Source of the DNA: Takakia lepidozioides
Taxonomy: Eukaryota; Streptophyta; Takakiopsida; Takakiales; Takakiaceae
Direction: 5' to 3'
Length of the DNA stretch: 64,000 nucleotides
Assembly (NCBI GenBank): GCA_030704615.1
Contig: CM060732.1
Span: forward strand, 61,547,053-61,611,052
The position numbers and the translations under genes were made by a program. Shown here one piece after another: positions 50,601 to 63,049 of this stretch (positions are counted from its first letter, which is position 1; each line of letters starts with the position of its first letter). The notes under the pieces are model-generated. The model had not been told where the DNA came from. It was given only the letters and a program-made list of their open reading frames with translations, and searched no databases.

Positions 50601-53600
50601 TAGGAGCTGATTTGGAGCCAGAATTCTTTGAAGAAGCTTACAGAGATGTATTTGCTTGGAGCTATGAGGATTTAAAAGGGATACCACCTGAAATATGTCA
50701 ACATAAGATTGAACTGGAACCGGGGTCAGTACCAATCAAGCAGGCAAGGTACAAAATGAATCCCAACTACGCACAGAAGGTTGGAGAAGAGATCAAGAAG
50801 TTGGCTGAGGCTAAGTTTATATACCCAATAGAGTATACAACTTGGTTGTCACCCATTGTGATAGTTCCCAAGAAGAATGGTAAACTAAGAGTTTGTGTGA
50901 ACTACAAGAAGCTGAATGCTTGTACGAAGAAAGATCCTTTCCCTTTGCCATTCACAGAAGCAGTATTAGACACTGTGGCAGGCCATGAGATGTACTCATT
51001 CATGGATGGCTTCAGTGGTTATAATCAAGTGCAAGTGGCAGAAGGAGACCAAGGAAAAACAGCTTTCATCACAGACTGGGGTGCTTATGCATACAAAGTC
51101 ATGCCCTTTGGACTTTGTAATGCACCAGCGACCTTTCAGAGAGTGATAAGTGAATCTTTTCATGAGTATCTGGATGATTTCATGCAGGTGTTCTTGGATG
51201 ATTTCAGTGTGTACAGCTCTAAGAATGAGCACTTGCATAAATTGGAGTTATGCTTGGCCAGATGCAGGATGAGAGGTTTGGGCCTGAATCCAGAGAAGTA
51301 TACTTTCTGTGTGAACTCAGGGGTGCTTCTGGGACACATTGTGTGTAAGAGGGGACTTCTTGTGGATCCCAGGAAAACAAAGGCCATTAAAGCCTCTCCA
51401 CCACCAGTGAATGTTAAGAGTCTAAGGAGATTCCTTGGACAAACCAGTTATTAAAGAAGATTTGTCAGACGGTATGCACAGATAGCAGCACCATTGAGCA
51501 AACTTCTGAAGAAAGATGCAGTGTTTGCATGGACACCTGAATGTCAACAGGCTTTTGAAGAACTTACATTGTCAGTAACAACTACACCTGTGCTGATTAG
51601 TCCTCACTGGCAGAAAATATTTCATGTTCACTGTGATGCTTCTGGAGAAGCACTAAGAGCAGTGTTAGCCCATAATGTTACAGGAAATATAGATTCACCT
51701 GTGTACTATGCTAGCAGGTTGATGAACAGTGCTGAAAGGAACTATAACACAACTGAAAGAGAAGCACTGGCAATGATTTATGCAGTCAAGAAATTCAGGC
51801 ATTACCTATTGGGAAGAAAGTTTATGTTTTATGTGGATCACCAGGCTCTGATATATCTGGTGAACAAACCTTTGATAAGTGGAAGGATAGCGAGGTGGTT
51901 AATAATCTTGCATGAGTTTGAGTTCGAAGTTGTTTACAAGCCTGGCCGTTTGCATCTTGTGGCAGATCATTTGTCACGACTAACAACAGGAGAGGCCGCC
52001 ACAGGAGTAGACGATCAGTTACCTGATGCGAGTTTATTTGTAATGGAGGTGCAAGGAAGTACAGATGAATGGTTAGATTGGCAGTGGCCAATCAGATACT
52101 ACCTTGCTCATGGTCAGTGCCCACCAAGTTATGGAAAGGAGCAGAGAAAGAGAATTGCTATCAAGGCTCTACCTTACACTATGGTAGGGAGCATAATGTA
52201 TAAGCTAGGACCAGATGGAGTGCTGAAGCGATGCTTATACCACCATGAAGTTAATAAAGTTTTGGAGGAAGTTCATAAAGGAGTGGCAGGAGGTCATTTT
52301 GGAGAAGAGACTACCAGCAGGAAAATACTACATGCAGGTTACTGGTGGCCTACTTTGTTCAAAGATGTACACAAGTATTGTCAGAGTTGTGATGAATGTC
52401 AGAGGCTGGGACCTTTGCAGAGATCTGGGAAAATGTCTTTGCATCCTACAATGCCTACGGAACCATTTCAGAAATGGGGACTAGACTTTGTTGGACCAAT
52501 TAACCCACCAGCCAAGAATACACAGAACAGGTACATAATTACAGCCACTGATTATACTACGAAGTGGGTGGAAACTAAAGCTTTGAGGGACAACACAGCC
52601 AAGTCCATAGCAAGGTTTCTGTATGAGAACATACTTACACGATTTGGCTGTCCCTTGGAATTTATCAGTGATCAAGGAAGTCACTTCATTAATGAGACCA
52701 TTGAATTGTTGACTAAAGAGTTCATGATTGTGCATAGGAAAAGTACAACATATTACCCACAGGGTAATGGGCAGGCAGAGGCTACCAACAAAATACTATG
52801 TACTATCTTGGCTAAGATAGTCAATGCAAACAGAACGGATTGGGATACAAAGCTGCTGACAACTTTGTGGTCATACAGGACTTCATATAAAGTCACCACT
52901 AAGTATACACCATTCCAATTAGTTTATGGTATGGAAGCCTTACTTCCAATGGAATTCATGTTACCTACCATGAGAACGGAATGGGGAAAGAGAATGGAAT
53001 TGCAAGATTCCATTAAAGTCAGGAAACATGAATTATACCATGTGGAAGAAGTACGTGCTGATGCGGCTGATAATATGACCAGAATTCAGATGAAGAGGAA
53101 GGAACAGTTTGATGAAGGCAAGTTAAAAACTTTTAAGACGGGAGATTTGGTTCTATGGTTGCAGAAGAAGGGAAAGATTAAAGCTTCTAAGCTTAAATCA
53201 CCATGGAAAGGACCTTATGTCATACAAAAGATGTATGATAACAACACCGCCATGTTACAAACCATTAACAAAGAGATGCTGGGAAGAGTCAATGCTAATA
53301 AGTTGAAGGGGTACAGTGGTATCCATGACAAACCATTGCAGCATGATTTGCATGTTGAAAAGCAAAAGCAGTCACGGGCTGCGCCAGTGTTACCAACGGA
53401 GTATGGAGCACTTGTCGCTAGGCCAAGCATATATGACCAGGGCGGGCAGAACAAGCGAGACACAGCCTATCACAGCCCATCACGACTTGACACAGCCTAT
53501 CACAGCCCATCACGATGTGACACAGCATATCACAGCCCAGCACGGCGCAACACAGCCTATCACGACCTACCACAGTGCATCACAGCCTATCACAGCTTAC

Positions 53601-53986
53601 CACAGTGTATCACAGCCTATCACGGCATACCACAGTATGACACAGCCTATCACAGCTTAACACAGCCTACTAGGGTTACACAATCCATAGAATCAGTGAC
53701 AGGTGGACGCAGGATAACTTCAGTGAAATGGCCGGCGGAAGAAAGGACGGAAGCCAGTTTACAAAGGGACACGTGGAAGTCAAGGCGCCACACACAGCTG
53801 AGAAGGAAGTGCAAGAACGGATGTCATCAAGAAAGGGGACAAGAATGGCCGTCAAAATACCTAATCAGTGCGTCAAATTGGATGAATGGCGGGCCCATTA
53901 ATGAATACAGAAGGCAAGTACAGAAAAGCGAAATTCTTGTCACATGTGTTATCCTAGTGGACAGTCCAGCAGGGAAAATCCACTAA
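47643..53986 (+). pseudogene. gag-pol polyprotein of the plus-strand gypsy element
   Basis: Gag starts in a Gly/Ser-rich leader (to 48320), then a 1-base loss near 48317 moves it into the main frame: capsid (KKASEWYARFPDNHFLTWN), two zinc knuckles (CAKCQNEGHTTTEC, CTICKMDNHSTENC), a TAG at 49133, and a third knuckle (CYYCNQPGHRKAAC). Protease has VLIDGGSGVNIM (DGG in place of the common DTG/DSG). After TAG at 50300 comes reverse transcriptase with FLDDFSVYS, TAA at 51452, RNase H (HVHCDASGEALRAVL), and integrase with an HHCC finger (CQSCDECQRLG) and core (GLDFVGPI, ISDQGSHFIN, GNGQAEATN). Apart from these breaks the frame is conserved from 48299 to 53986, so decay is recent. The last 100 or so codons run over a CACAGC-rich tandem repeat. 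Confidence 0.92.
53455..53670. repeat. CACAGCCTATCACAGC-type minisatellite at the end of pol
   Basis: Around seven units of about 30 bp built from GACACAGCCTATCACAGCC and variants, read in frame as DTAYHSPSR-like repeats. A related CACAGCC array lies in the element's own 3' LTR at 57158-57352. Confidence 0.85.
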
Positions 53987-54237
53987 AGAAAATTAAATCT
54001 AAAATCCAGTCACAGCGGTTACAGCCAATAGAAAGCCAGAGAAGGGATCAAGAAATTGGAGGGAAATTAAGTGCAAGAGTCGGCGTCGTTCTGAGTAACG
54101 GGCGTCTCGACGGGACAAACCATCAATGCTATAGCTTTGAAGCTATGGAGGAACTAACAGACTATATGCTTGCAATATTACTTACGCAGTGGCATAGGGA
54201 CGAAACAACAGAGCGGATCTTTTCTCTTGAGTGATGC

Positions 54238-56864
54238 TTGCAAGCCCCGCAGGCTTACAAAAAATTACCCATAGCTTTTTGTGGCAACCATACGTTTATG
54301 CTTTGTGCACTACAGGCATTTCTTCAGTTGTTACAGCCAAAACATTTATGTGGGTCTAGAATGAAGAGAGTGAGAGGAATGGAGGAAATCAGGGTGAAGA
54401 GCACCACAATTCTGCAGAAACAAACGATTGCTACCCCACAGGCGATACAGATACTAAAGGAGCTGAGATTGCAAGGATTGCAAAGCAAAGATTGGACATT
54501 GCACCATAGACAGTACATGTTACAATTCTTGCAGAACTTTGAGCCAAGGACAGGAGCAACAACGGTGAAGGGAGTTGAATTAGTAATTATTCCCCTATAC
54601 CTCCAGCAATTGTTTCGATTGCCAGCAGGCCAGGTGCATGTGGAGGAGCACAGGGCAAGACTACAAATAGGGGACTTATTCCAAGAAAGGAGTTTCTTTA
54701 AAACTCAGGGTTATGCTTGTACCAAGGCCGTGTACCCAGGGCTAAAGGAGGTAGGCCAGGTATTGAACGTTCTGTTTGCCATGAAACAGAACCAACAGTA
54801 TTTGAGCAGATCCTTCACAGAGGAAATACTCAAAGCCTTGAGAGGAGAAGAGGTAGAATGGGCGGACATAATGTACAACGCACTGGTAGAGGAGATGAAA
54901 AGATTACAGGATACTGCCGCAAAGTCTCCTATCATAGTGTCTGCCCCAATCATTGCTCAAATAATTCTTGATTCTGGCATACTTGATGCGCGAGAAAGAA
55001 AGGAGATGGGAGTGTTTGAGCCAGAAACCACTGCAATGGAAGAGCAAGGCTCTTCACACAGTGAGGGTGGACTGGCATGGCAACCCGAGAATAAGAGACA
55101 GAGGCGGGGAAAGACTGTAGTGGCGGATCCACTGGCTTAACGGAATCCGCATGATAATGTTTCCCAAGTTTTTGTGCAGGAAGGGGCACAGCAGCACAGA
55201 GAACTGCTATTACTGGAAGCAGGACCTTCAGAGAGGGAAGAGGAAGTTACTTCAGTATCACAGCCATCACAGCCAGAGGATCGGCTTGTCACAAGGTTAC
55301 CACAAGTTGTCCATGCAGTTCAACCAGAAATAATTGATTTAGAAAAAGAAGGGTTAAATATTCCCACTACAGAACAAGTGGTGGCAGAATTAGAGAAGGG
55401 GGACTTTCTCTATGAATATTCTGGTATGGTCATGCTTGACCAATCAACAAAAGAAATAAACAGTCAAGCGGAAAAATGTACGAAGGCAGAAGAAGAGAAT
55501 GTTGAGCAAATGAAACTCATTGTCGATATGAAGAATACAATCTGTCGCAATGAGGATACTTTCAAGCAATACAGGCAGGTTGAAGCTGACTAAGAGAAGC
55601 ACATCCTGGAGTTGCAACAAATGGTCATGGCCAATAGAAATGAAATCTCGGTCACTAACAAGGCTTGGAAGGAAGCCAATAATCTGTTTGCTGCTTATGC
55701 GAATTTGGTTGAACCTCATGCGAAACGCATGGAGGCTTTACAACAGCAGTTAGATGTGTACAAACTTAGAGAGGAGCACACTCTCAGAGGAACCACAAGC
55801 AACTTGGTGAATAACCACCTTATGCAGGTCTGGTTAGCACAAGGGCCAGTGGAGGGCAAAGCACCACGAAAGTTCACCCAAAGCGAGATGAATGAGCTCA
55901 GACTGCAAGTGCAGAACATTGCCACAACTACTATAGACAATGTCTATAGTAGGATAGCGGAGTTACAGGAGGATGTAGACGGACTGCAGACTCAAGTGGA
56001 GGACCTAACTTCAGATATTGACAAAAGAGTCTATATACCTGAGGAACAGCTAATGGCTTCTTATTTACAAGCCAGAACTTTGGCTTTTCAATCTTCTTCA
56101 CAGCAAGTGCAGGAGATGCCAATGATACAAGAGCCAGTGCCACCAACACCACAACAAGTCACTGTGCCAGTAGCTGACCCTGTTGTTACTACAGCCACGC
56201 CACAGCCACCACAGCCTGACGTATGGGGCAATGCTGCTTTTAACCCACCTAAAACTCCAGCTGCAAGGGAGTACAGTAGGCTATGATTATGCCCTTCAAC
56301 CAAATTCCCATTGTGTTGGATTGGTTTGGAAAGAATTTAGTCCTCCGCAGTCATTGGCACATTACTATCAAATCATGCGCATATGGCTGCCAGTGGCAAC
56401 TAGGACTAAATTCTTCCGAACAATCGACCAATTGAGGATCAACTTTGCACAGTACTGGCATGAGGCAGGTACCATGTTGAAGGAATTAATTGCTTTCCAA
56501 GTTGTACATGGATTCATTTATACCAAGACAAGGAGGTAGCAAGTATTGTCATGGGATGCGGGTTAACTACGCTGCTTGTTTTCTGGTACGTTATCACATT
56601 GAGCAGCACAAGATGCAATCACGCTTTCTGAGTTATTCCAGTGGGGATCATTGGGTCTTACCTTCAGTGCCACCTCATATGTACTTATATGAGGCAAAAG
56701 TTATGATACAAAAGGATTCTCAAATTCGTTCATGGTTTCATGCGGCCTGGAATAATTTGTCAACACAGAAATTCGGCATTGATGATATTTTCTATAAGGG
56801 ACATGTGGCATGGAAATACTTGCACAATTCACAAGTCATTGGTACCCCACTCACCTGGACATAA
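54238..56864 (+). pseudogene. Extra ORF region downstream of integrase (coiled coil)
   Basis: A long coding-like stretch, mostly in one frame from 54238 to 56286 with stops at 55138 and 55591, then frameshifted remnants to 56864. Part one (LHHRQYMLQFLQNFEPRTGA, VELVIIPLYLQQLFRLPAGQ) resembles the plant-retroelement protein found in Athila/Tat-like 3' regions; I cannot name a Pfam domain. Part two (55612-56150) is rich in heptad-like leucines (ELQEDVDGLQTQVEDLTSDI) and probably forms a coiled coil. Part three has NYAACFLVRYHIEQHKMQSR and WKYLHNSQVIGTPLT. No signal peptide or clear membrane anchor is seen, so calling it an envelope gene is not supported. Confidence 0.6.
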
Positions 56865-57020
56865 AAGGAGCTTAGGGTCTTCTTAATCATCTTCGTCAAC
56901 CAGTGACAGACCTCGGGCTCATACACACAGTCCGCCACGAAACTCTCAACGTCAGAAAGGTGCTCGCTCACAAAGGATTGCTAATCCCAATCAGTAAACC
57001 GTGAGGACACGGCTTTTTGA

Positions 57021-57033
57021 GATGGGAAGGGGT
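57021..57033 (+). promoter_or_regulatory. Polypurine tract of the gypsy element
   Basis: GATGGGAAGGGG, two bases before the TGTTAG start of the 3' LTR; primes plus-strand DNA synthesis in LTR retrotransposons. Confidence 0.75.
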
Positions 57034-57035
57034 AA

Positions 57036-57891
57036 TGTTAGAGGAATGTCTGGGACTTAGACACTTATACGGGATCTGTGGGGTACCCTTAATTTTTGCA
57101 CAGACTGAGACCAACAGGAGCCTTAGGGGTGACAGCAGCGCACTTAGGGGGGGGGGGGGTGACACAGCCCGTCACAGCCAACACAGCCGACACAGCCAGA
57201 CACAGTAGTCAAAAGCCCGTCACAGCCAACACAACCGACACAGCCAGACACAGTCAACACAGCTCGTCACAGCCGACACAGCCCATCACAGCCAACACAG
57301 CCCGTCACAGCCCGTCACAGTTTCACACAGCCAGTCACAGCTTGACACAACTGTCACGACCATAGGGAACGGATAGCCGGACAGGAACGACTGTGGGGAA
57401 ACAACACCTGCGAATGGAAAATGTTAGTTCACGGACGACGGTTAGTGAGGGAAACGGTTAGAACAACGGGTAGGAAGATAAAGCTAGAAGCAAGGACTGA
57501 AAGGGGGATCATTTTTGGAGCACTTTGGGGGGGGGGAAATCACTGCTGGAAGGAGTGGGAAGGAGCACTTCTTGGAGAGACTTCGGACATCACTGGGGGA
57601 AAGGAGGAGAGAGTGTATCTCTGAGCAGAAAGATGGAGAGCACGGAGTAGGAGGAGGAGGATCTGTTGATGCTTAATGAATGCAGCAGTAGAAATTGTAA
57701 TGTAGAGCAATTAGAGACTCCATGGCTTCAGCCTGATACTTGATAGATATTAATCTGATACACACCTCATACTCACACTGTGTAGAGAGATCTGAGTGAA
57801 GCTGTGGAATGAATTGATGAGTTGATGGAATCCGATAAATTGATGAAGCAAACTGATACTTAATTACCAGCAGTAAGGTAACTAGCTAACA
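57036..57891 (+). repeat. 3' LTR (856 bp)
   Basis: Begins TGTTAG and ends CTAACA (57886-57891), a perfect 6-bp terminal inversion starting TG and ending CA. It is preceded by the polypurine tract. The presumed target duplication would be TGAAT (57892-57896), but the 5' partner is missing. The LTR includes a G tract at about 57148 and the CACAGCC array. Confidence 0.85.
57158..57352. repeat. CACAGCC minisatellite inside the LTR
   Basis: More than fifteen short units such as CACAGCCCGTCACAGCCAAC and CACAGCCGACACAGCCAGAC. Same core as the array at the end of pol. Confidence 0.9.
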
Positions 57892-58051
57892 TGAATGCGG
57901 GAAGGAAAACAAATAGGAAACACCCCCATGATACACTAGCTGTAGGTCATGACTGATTGTTCTGAGCGGGCTGAGTACTTAGAGATTTCCAACTCTTCTA
58001 TCTTGGAGTTTCCGCCTCGGATAGCGAAGGGATGGGTGAGTAAAAGCCGCG

Positions 58052-58790
58052 CGACATTGATCTGTGTAGCTACTCAGACCATCCACCATTTCCTGATAGT
58101 GGGGTCTACCCGGCATAGGTGGGAAGTCAGCCCACAATTGCACTTGACTGAAGGGGTGATTTTTTACTGATTCTGGTGCTGTCCTAATTCTGGGTTTGGG
58201 TGGTGGAGCTTCTCCAAAGCTTGAAGATGGAAGTGAATACAAATTTTACTGAGCTTGATGAGAGGGGCAGCCTTGTGCACAAGTTTGTTCGGCATCTTAA
58301 ATTTGGACATGTTCGTTTGATTCTTGTAGTGTGGCTTTGGATGGAGCCCTGATGAACTTGCATGAATATTGTCAAAAGCTAGCCTTAACCCACCAAGATC
58401 CAATCCCATGGTGGATGCTTGAAAGTTCATATAGTGAATGTAAGGGTATTTGGGTATGTTGTTATTGATTGATGCGGCTTGTGAAAATTGAATGTTGAAA
58501 TGCAGATCCGCCATTTTTCTTCCAGAAAAAAACAAAACACGGGATCTCTGCATGTAACACAGTGGGGATGACCCACCCTTTTTTGTGAAAAATTGAACAT
58601 AGTTCTCAGAATTCGTCGCGAGTAATGCGGAGCAACGCGAAGCCCTAGTTCTAGCGACGACCGAAGGTCGGAAGCTAGTTTAGCGTAGAGCAGGAATAGG
58701 GTGCCAAAGTGCCACATCATCATCACCATGTTTCGTCGCCACGTTTCGTCGTCAAATTCTGTCTAGTCTCCCCGAACTGCCCGAACTTGT
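58052..58790. repeat. Dispersed repeat A, copy 4 (long form)
   Basis: Matches 31843-32590 from GATCTGTGTAGCTACTCAGA to the GCAACGCGAAGCCCTAGTTC segment and the CCCGAACTGCCCGAAC end. The flanks differ from the other copies: here it is not followed by a PPR leader. Confidence 0.8.
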
Positions 58791-58951
58791 CACTCGCGCA
58801 CGCGCGCTTCTGCTTCTTTCTCGCTCGCTGTCTTCGTTTGTGTTTGCATGTGTCTGCGTACCCATGCTGCAGACTGGGGAGTAGAGGGTAGCGATGCCAA
58901 GTCTCTGATAGAACATGAAATTTCCAAAAGAGGCAGTAGTCGGAGCCATAG

Positions 58952-59409
58952 TTGCCTAGGCAGTTGCAAATAAGAGAGAGAGATGAAGTCGATGCTAAAA
59001 GAAAGAAAGAGGAGAGGGGCTCAACTCGGCGAGCACAATCTCGGAGAGACAAAGAGCACAATGAAGCTGTGGTGAGGTCAGCTGCAATAGCCCGCACTGC
59101 TCAAAGACTGGAGGAGGCCCTAAATGATCAGTTAGAAGATCCTTTAGTGGAGTGGATATGGGTAGGGGGGGGGAGAAGAAGACTAGGGGGGGGGGGCTGA
59201 CAGCCTTGTTGCAGAGAAAACCCACTGCTAAAGATAGACTTGCTCGAAAACTATTGAATGCTCGTGTTAGAGACGCCACTGTATGTCATCTAACAAGGGA
59301 GGAGGATGCTAGATATAGGGATGCCTATCCCAACCAGTGGTTAGAGCAGTTGGGGTCTGCACTCCAAAGAGTAGCTCACCAAGATATGGTTGTGAAGAAA
59401 GGGTTTTAA
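58952..59409 (+). CDS. ORF of unknown function, Arg/Glu-rich
   Basis: A 152-codon ATG frame, QIRERDEVDAKRKKEERGST then DRLARKLLNARVRDATVCHL and HLTREEDARYRDAYPNQWLE. It crosses two G tracts (59166 and 59184) that may cause frame errors. I recognise no family. A decayed PPR fragment begins immediately after, so it is probably a gene or element remnant. Confidence 0.3.
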
Positions 59410-59412
59410 CTG

Positions 59413-59560
59413 AGGATGTGGAGGGAGTGTTCAACAATATGGCTGAACGAGTATCGGTGTCATGGAACGCCGTGCTTGTAGGATTTGCACAACAAGGGTG
59501 CGGGATGGGGGCCTAGGGGAAGGGGTGAACCCCAACCACATCACATTTGTGCGAAGGGAC
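59413..59560 (+). pseudogene. Isolated PPR fragment
   Basis: DVEGVFNNMAERVSVSWNAV, then VGFAQQGCGMGA, with a deletion running into EGVNPNHITF-like sequence. About half a triplet, 25 kb from the main cluster. Confidence 0.7.
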
Positions 59561-59746
59561 CGTGGCTTTCCCTCATTTTGTCATTGGTAGTACGAACGTT
59601 GCTAATCCTTGTGAGGCTTAATTAGACAGCTTCCCAATCTCTGACGACGTTGCTTCTTTGATCTGACTCTCCTGGTAAGAGTAAGGATTTCTAATCCTCC
59701 AGTGGAAAACTTCTTAAGCTCCCATAAATCAAAACAACATTCCAAC

Positions 59747-61130
59747 ATTTAGGTCTGAGTTCAGCAAGCAGTTATGCGAATGTTTGCTTGTAATAGGAAA
59801 GAGAATGGGCAGAACCAACACTAAAAGAAATGTGCAAATTCTTCTTGTTTCAATATATTGAGGGATCTTGTGTGTATGTTGTCTCTTTGACTGTCACAAG
59901 TAATTCACCAGTCAATGTTGAGATTGTGGTGGTGCAGTCCGGGCTCACATCTGTTTGTGATGTGGCCAGTGGCCACTACCTGAGACAGGCAGACATCCCT
60001 GGTACCCACAAAAAAACTATATCAAAAGTGTCATGTCTGTCATGACACTTTAGAGGTACTAGAAAACAAATGCAATTGTCTCATATGGCAAGATCAACAA
60101 GAAAAAAAATAAACAAACAGGTTGTTGGACACAAATGTATATCGAACAAGGAAATCACACCAATTAGATGATGACTTGACATGTGTGTGTAGGCAAGTAA
60201 ATCAAAGAAGGAAACATTCCCAAAGTATCTGCAGGCAAGCATTGTACACCATCAACTTGAATCGGCTCTTGGAAGTGGAACAGGTCAATCAACAATAGGT
60301 ACACAAAAATCCAGCTTATCCTGGTACATTAAAATTTAGCTTTTGATGATTTGAGTCTAGGCCTTGAACTGGGTAGTCTGGAGTTCATAAACAACATTTC
60401 AAACATTTATGTCTGAGTTCAACCAGCAGTTATGCGAATGTTTGCTTGTAATAGGAAAGAGAATGGGCAGAACCAACACCAAAAGAAATGTGCAAATTCT
60501 TCTTGTTTCAATATGATTGAGGGATCTTGTGTGTATGTTGTTTTATGTAAACAAACATGGAACCACCTTGTTTACATTCTAACCTGTGGCAGTCGAACCA
60601 TTTTTACACCAAGCATTGTACACCATCCATTTGCGTTGGCTCTGGAAGGAAAACAAGTGGATCAACAATATGTACACTAAAATCCAGCTTATCTTGGTAC
60701 ATAAAAATTCAGCTTTTGATGATTTGAGTGTGGGCCTTGAACTAGCTAGTCCGAAGTGCTCAGCACTTACAATTTTACTTAGACTGTCACCAGTAATTCA
60801 CAAGTCAATGTTGAGATTGTGGTGGTGCAGTCCGGGCTCACATCTGTTTGTGATGTCGCCACTGCTTGAGACAAACAGACATCCCTGGTACCCAAAAAGA
60901 AACTATAACAAACCTGTCATGTCTGTCATGACACTTTAGAGGTACTAGAAAACAAATGGAGTTGTCTCATATGGCAAGAGGAAGAAAGAAGAAGGAAAAA
61001 AAAACAAAACAACATGTTGTTGGACACACATGTATATCGAACAAGGAAATCACACCCCAATCAGATGATGAGAATGGTGTGGTGGTAAGTAAAATCACAG
61101 AGAGGAGAATTTCAAAAGTATTTGCAGGCA
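59747..61130. repeat. Diverged direct repeats, non-coding
   Basis: Three segments occur twice in this stretch: 59747-59882 with 60410-60541 (CAGTTATGCGAATGTTTGCT), 59889-60160 with 60781-61050 (GGTGGTGCAGTCCGGGCTCA), and 60238-60372 with 60611-60740 (AAGCATTGTACACCATC). The order is changed between copies. Origin unknown; no coding frame is conserved. Confidence 0.75.
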
Positions 61131-61260
61131 ACTGGTGTACTAGACGCTCTCACAACAGCACTTCTCTCGTCCTTTGCACCTATTACATACCTTGTTTTTA
61201 ATTGTAGACAGTTAGCAAAATTATTGATATATCTCAGAAAAGGTTTGCAAATGTGCCTCG

Positions 61261-61327
61261 GTTACTAGGAGAATATTTGAAACTGAGGTAAGAATTACTA
61301 GGAGAATATTTGAAACTGAGGTAAGAA
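61261..61327. repeat. 33-bp perfect tandem duplication
   Basis: TTACTAGGAGAATATTTGAA followed by ACTGAGGTAAGAA occurs twice in direct succession. A recent replication-slippage event. Confidence 0.9.
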
Positions 61328-61779
61328 CTTAGCATCACATGCACATATAAGCAATTCTGACTGGACAGTTGCTGCTTTAATACTCGCACTTAGGACTACA
61401 TGAGGCAAGTAGCAGGGCCTTCTAGATCCTGGCCCTTCCTTCTTACCAAAGAAGAGAAAAAGATAGACTTTGTAGCACTTTGTCTTGGCCCCATACGAAT
61501 AGCCTACCAGCATTAGCCCGTCTCTCACCAAAATCATTTCATAAGCTGGAAAATCTGCATCCAAGAAACGGGACTTTCTAAATGCATATGACGAGCATGA
61601 CTAGTCCACATAGGTTGTTTCTTCCATCCACCAACCAGAGCTAAATTCATCTGACACAATCATGACTAGCCAGTAAGCGTGCATCTGCAACAGTAAAACT
61701 TAACTGGCAGTTGCCCGAGCCGCATCCTAGCCCCAACAGTGCCCAGAATGTAGTTTCCATCAACTGACCCCACCATCTG

Positions 61780-63020
61780 ATTTGAATTCATCTCGTCGGG
61801 AGCTTAAGGAAGGGATGCCAAACTCACCCCGAACAGCCACATTGGCTGTTTTGGAGCATGCTGACATGCACTCTTTAAGCACCCCATATAGCAGATCCGT
61901 ACTCCAAAGCAGGTCTAATAATGCGGCAAAGCAAGGTTTGCTTGACCTCAGAGTTAATCCCTCTGCAGTGAAAAAAATTAGTGAGACTCAGCACTTTGCC
62001 TTTGCTAGTTTGAACAACTTTCTGGATGTGTACATCCCAGTTACAGTTGGAGGAAAACTCAATGCCTAGGTATGTGTAGGGAGGGAGGACTGGGATCTCT
62101 TGGCTATCCCACTGCCACTTAAGATCACTTCCTCCCTTTCCTCTATCGTTGAATGCCACAACTGCACATTTACTGACATTAGCCTCTAGCCCCCAAAGAT
62201 CAAAGTATCTCTTCGCGCAATCAATGAATTCCTGGAAGTTGGAAGGAGTCTCCCCTATAACTGCGAAGTCATCTGCAAACATAAGGGTTGGAATGGTGGC
62301 ATCACCCACCCTTAACCTAAATCCCTCATATTCCACATCCTCGAGGCGTTGATTGATGAAAACATTGAAGAGCAGAGGGGAGAGGGTACATCCTTGAGCT
62401 ACACCTTGGTCTATGTCAAAAAAGTTGGACTTCTGTCCATTAACAGTGACACAACTTTTGGTGTGAGCATACAAGTTATGGACAACTCTCCACATTTTTC
62501 CCTTGATTCCGCAAGACCAGAGGCGGAGCCATAGACCATCTCTCCACACAGTGTAGGTTTTTGAAATATACTCCAGTTCATCAGGGCTGTTTTGAATCAT
62601 AGGAACAGTTTTACCAACTGTGTCCTTCCATTTATCAGAGGACCCCTCACTGTTAGACCAAGAAGTTCTGCCAAGGATACCCCAAGAATCCACTGCTCTT
62701 TTGACTTCATTTCTTGCATTGACTGCACAAGACTGAAGGTCTTGGAGCAAATGGACAAAATGAGGAAGAGCCTCCTGGAAGGCCTGGACATACTCAGCCT
62801 TGACCTCTTCATTATGGAATTTTTCTATGCGCCACTTCTGAATCGAACGTTTCACAGATCTCTTGGTGTTGGGAAAACACATTTTGATCTCAGTCCAAAC
62901 CAAGAAGTGGTCAGAGGTACCAATATCAGTTATGTCGATCAACACATTGGCACTCTGGGGAAACAAATTTTTGTCCATTATAATCCACAATGGAACGTTC
63001 CCAAGTTTGGGCTTTCTCAC
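61780..63020 (-). pseudogene. LINE ORF2 with internal deletion (endonuclease end joined to reverse transcriptase)
   Basis: Minus strand. The N-terminal part ends the apurinic-type endonuclease (TSDHFLVWTEI, SDH motif). A linker follows, then the frame jumps in phase at about 62540 to the second half of the reverse transcriptase: QGCTLSPLLFNVFINQRLED, LMFADDFAVIGE (catalytic ADD), PYTYLGIEF and LLCRIIRPALEYGSAIWG. The first palm motifs of the reverse transcriptase are deleted. After a stop at 61875 the tail continues in another frame (ACSKTANVAVRGEFGIPSLS). Non-functional copy of a plant LINE. Confidence 0.85.
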
Positions 63021-63049
63021 GAGTCCACTGCACTTGGTTACCTTTTGTC

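Larger units (their letters stand above)
47643..57891 (+). mobile_element. Ty3/gypsy element of the Tat/Athila type, 5'-truncated, with 3' LTR
   Basis: Gag, protease, reverse transcriptase, RNase H and integrase in one frame, a long extra region downstream of integrase, a polypurine tract and a complete 3' LTR are present. No 5' LTR or primer-binding site precedes gag, because 47643 abuts the minus-strand integrase remnant. Gypsy order (integrase last), absence of a chromodomain and a large 3' non-pol region resemble the plant Tat/Athila lineages. Confidence 0.85.
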
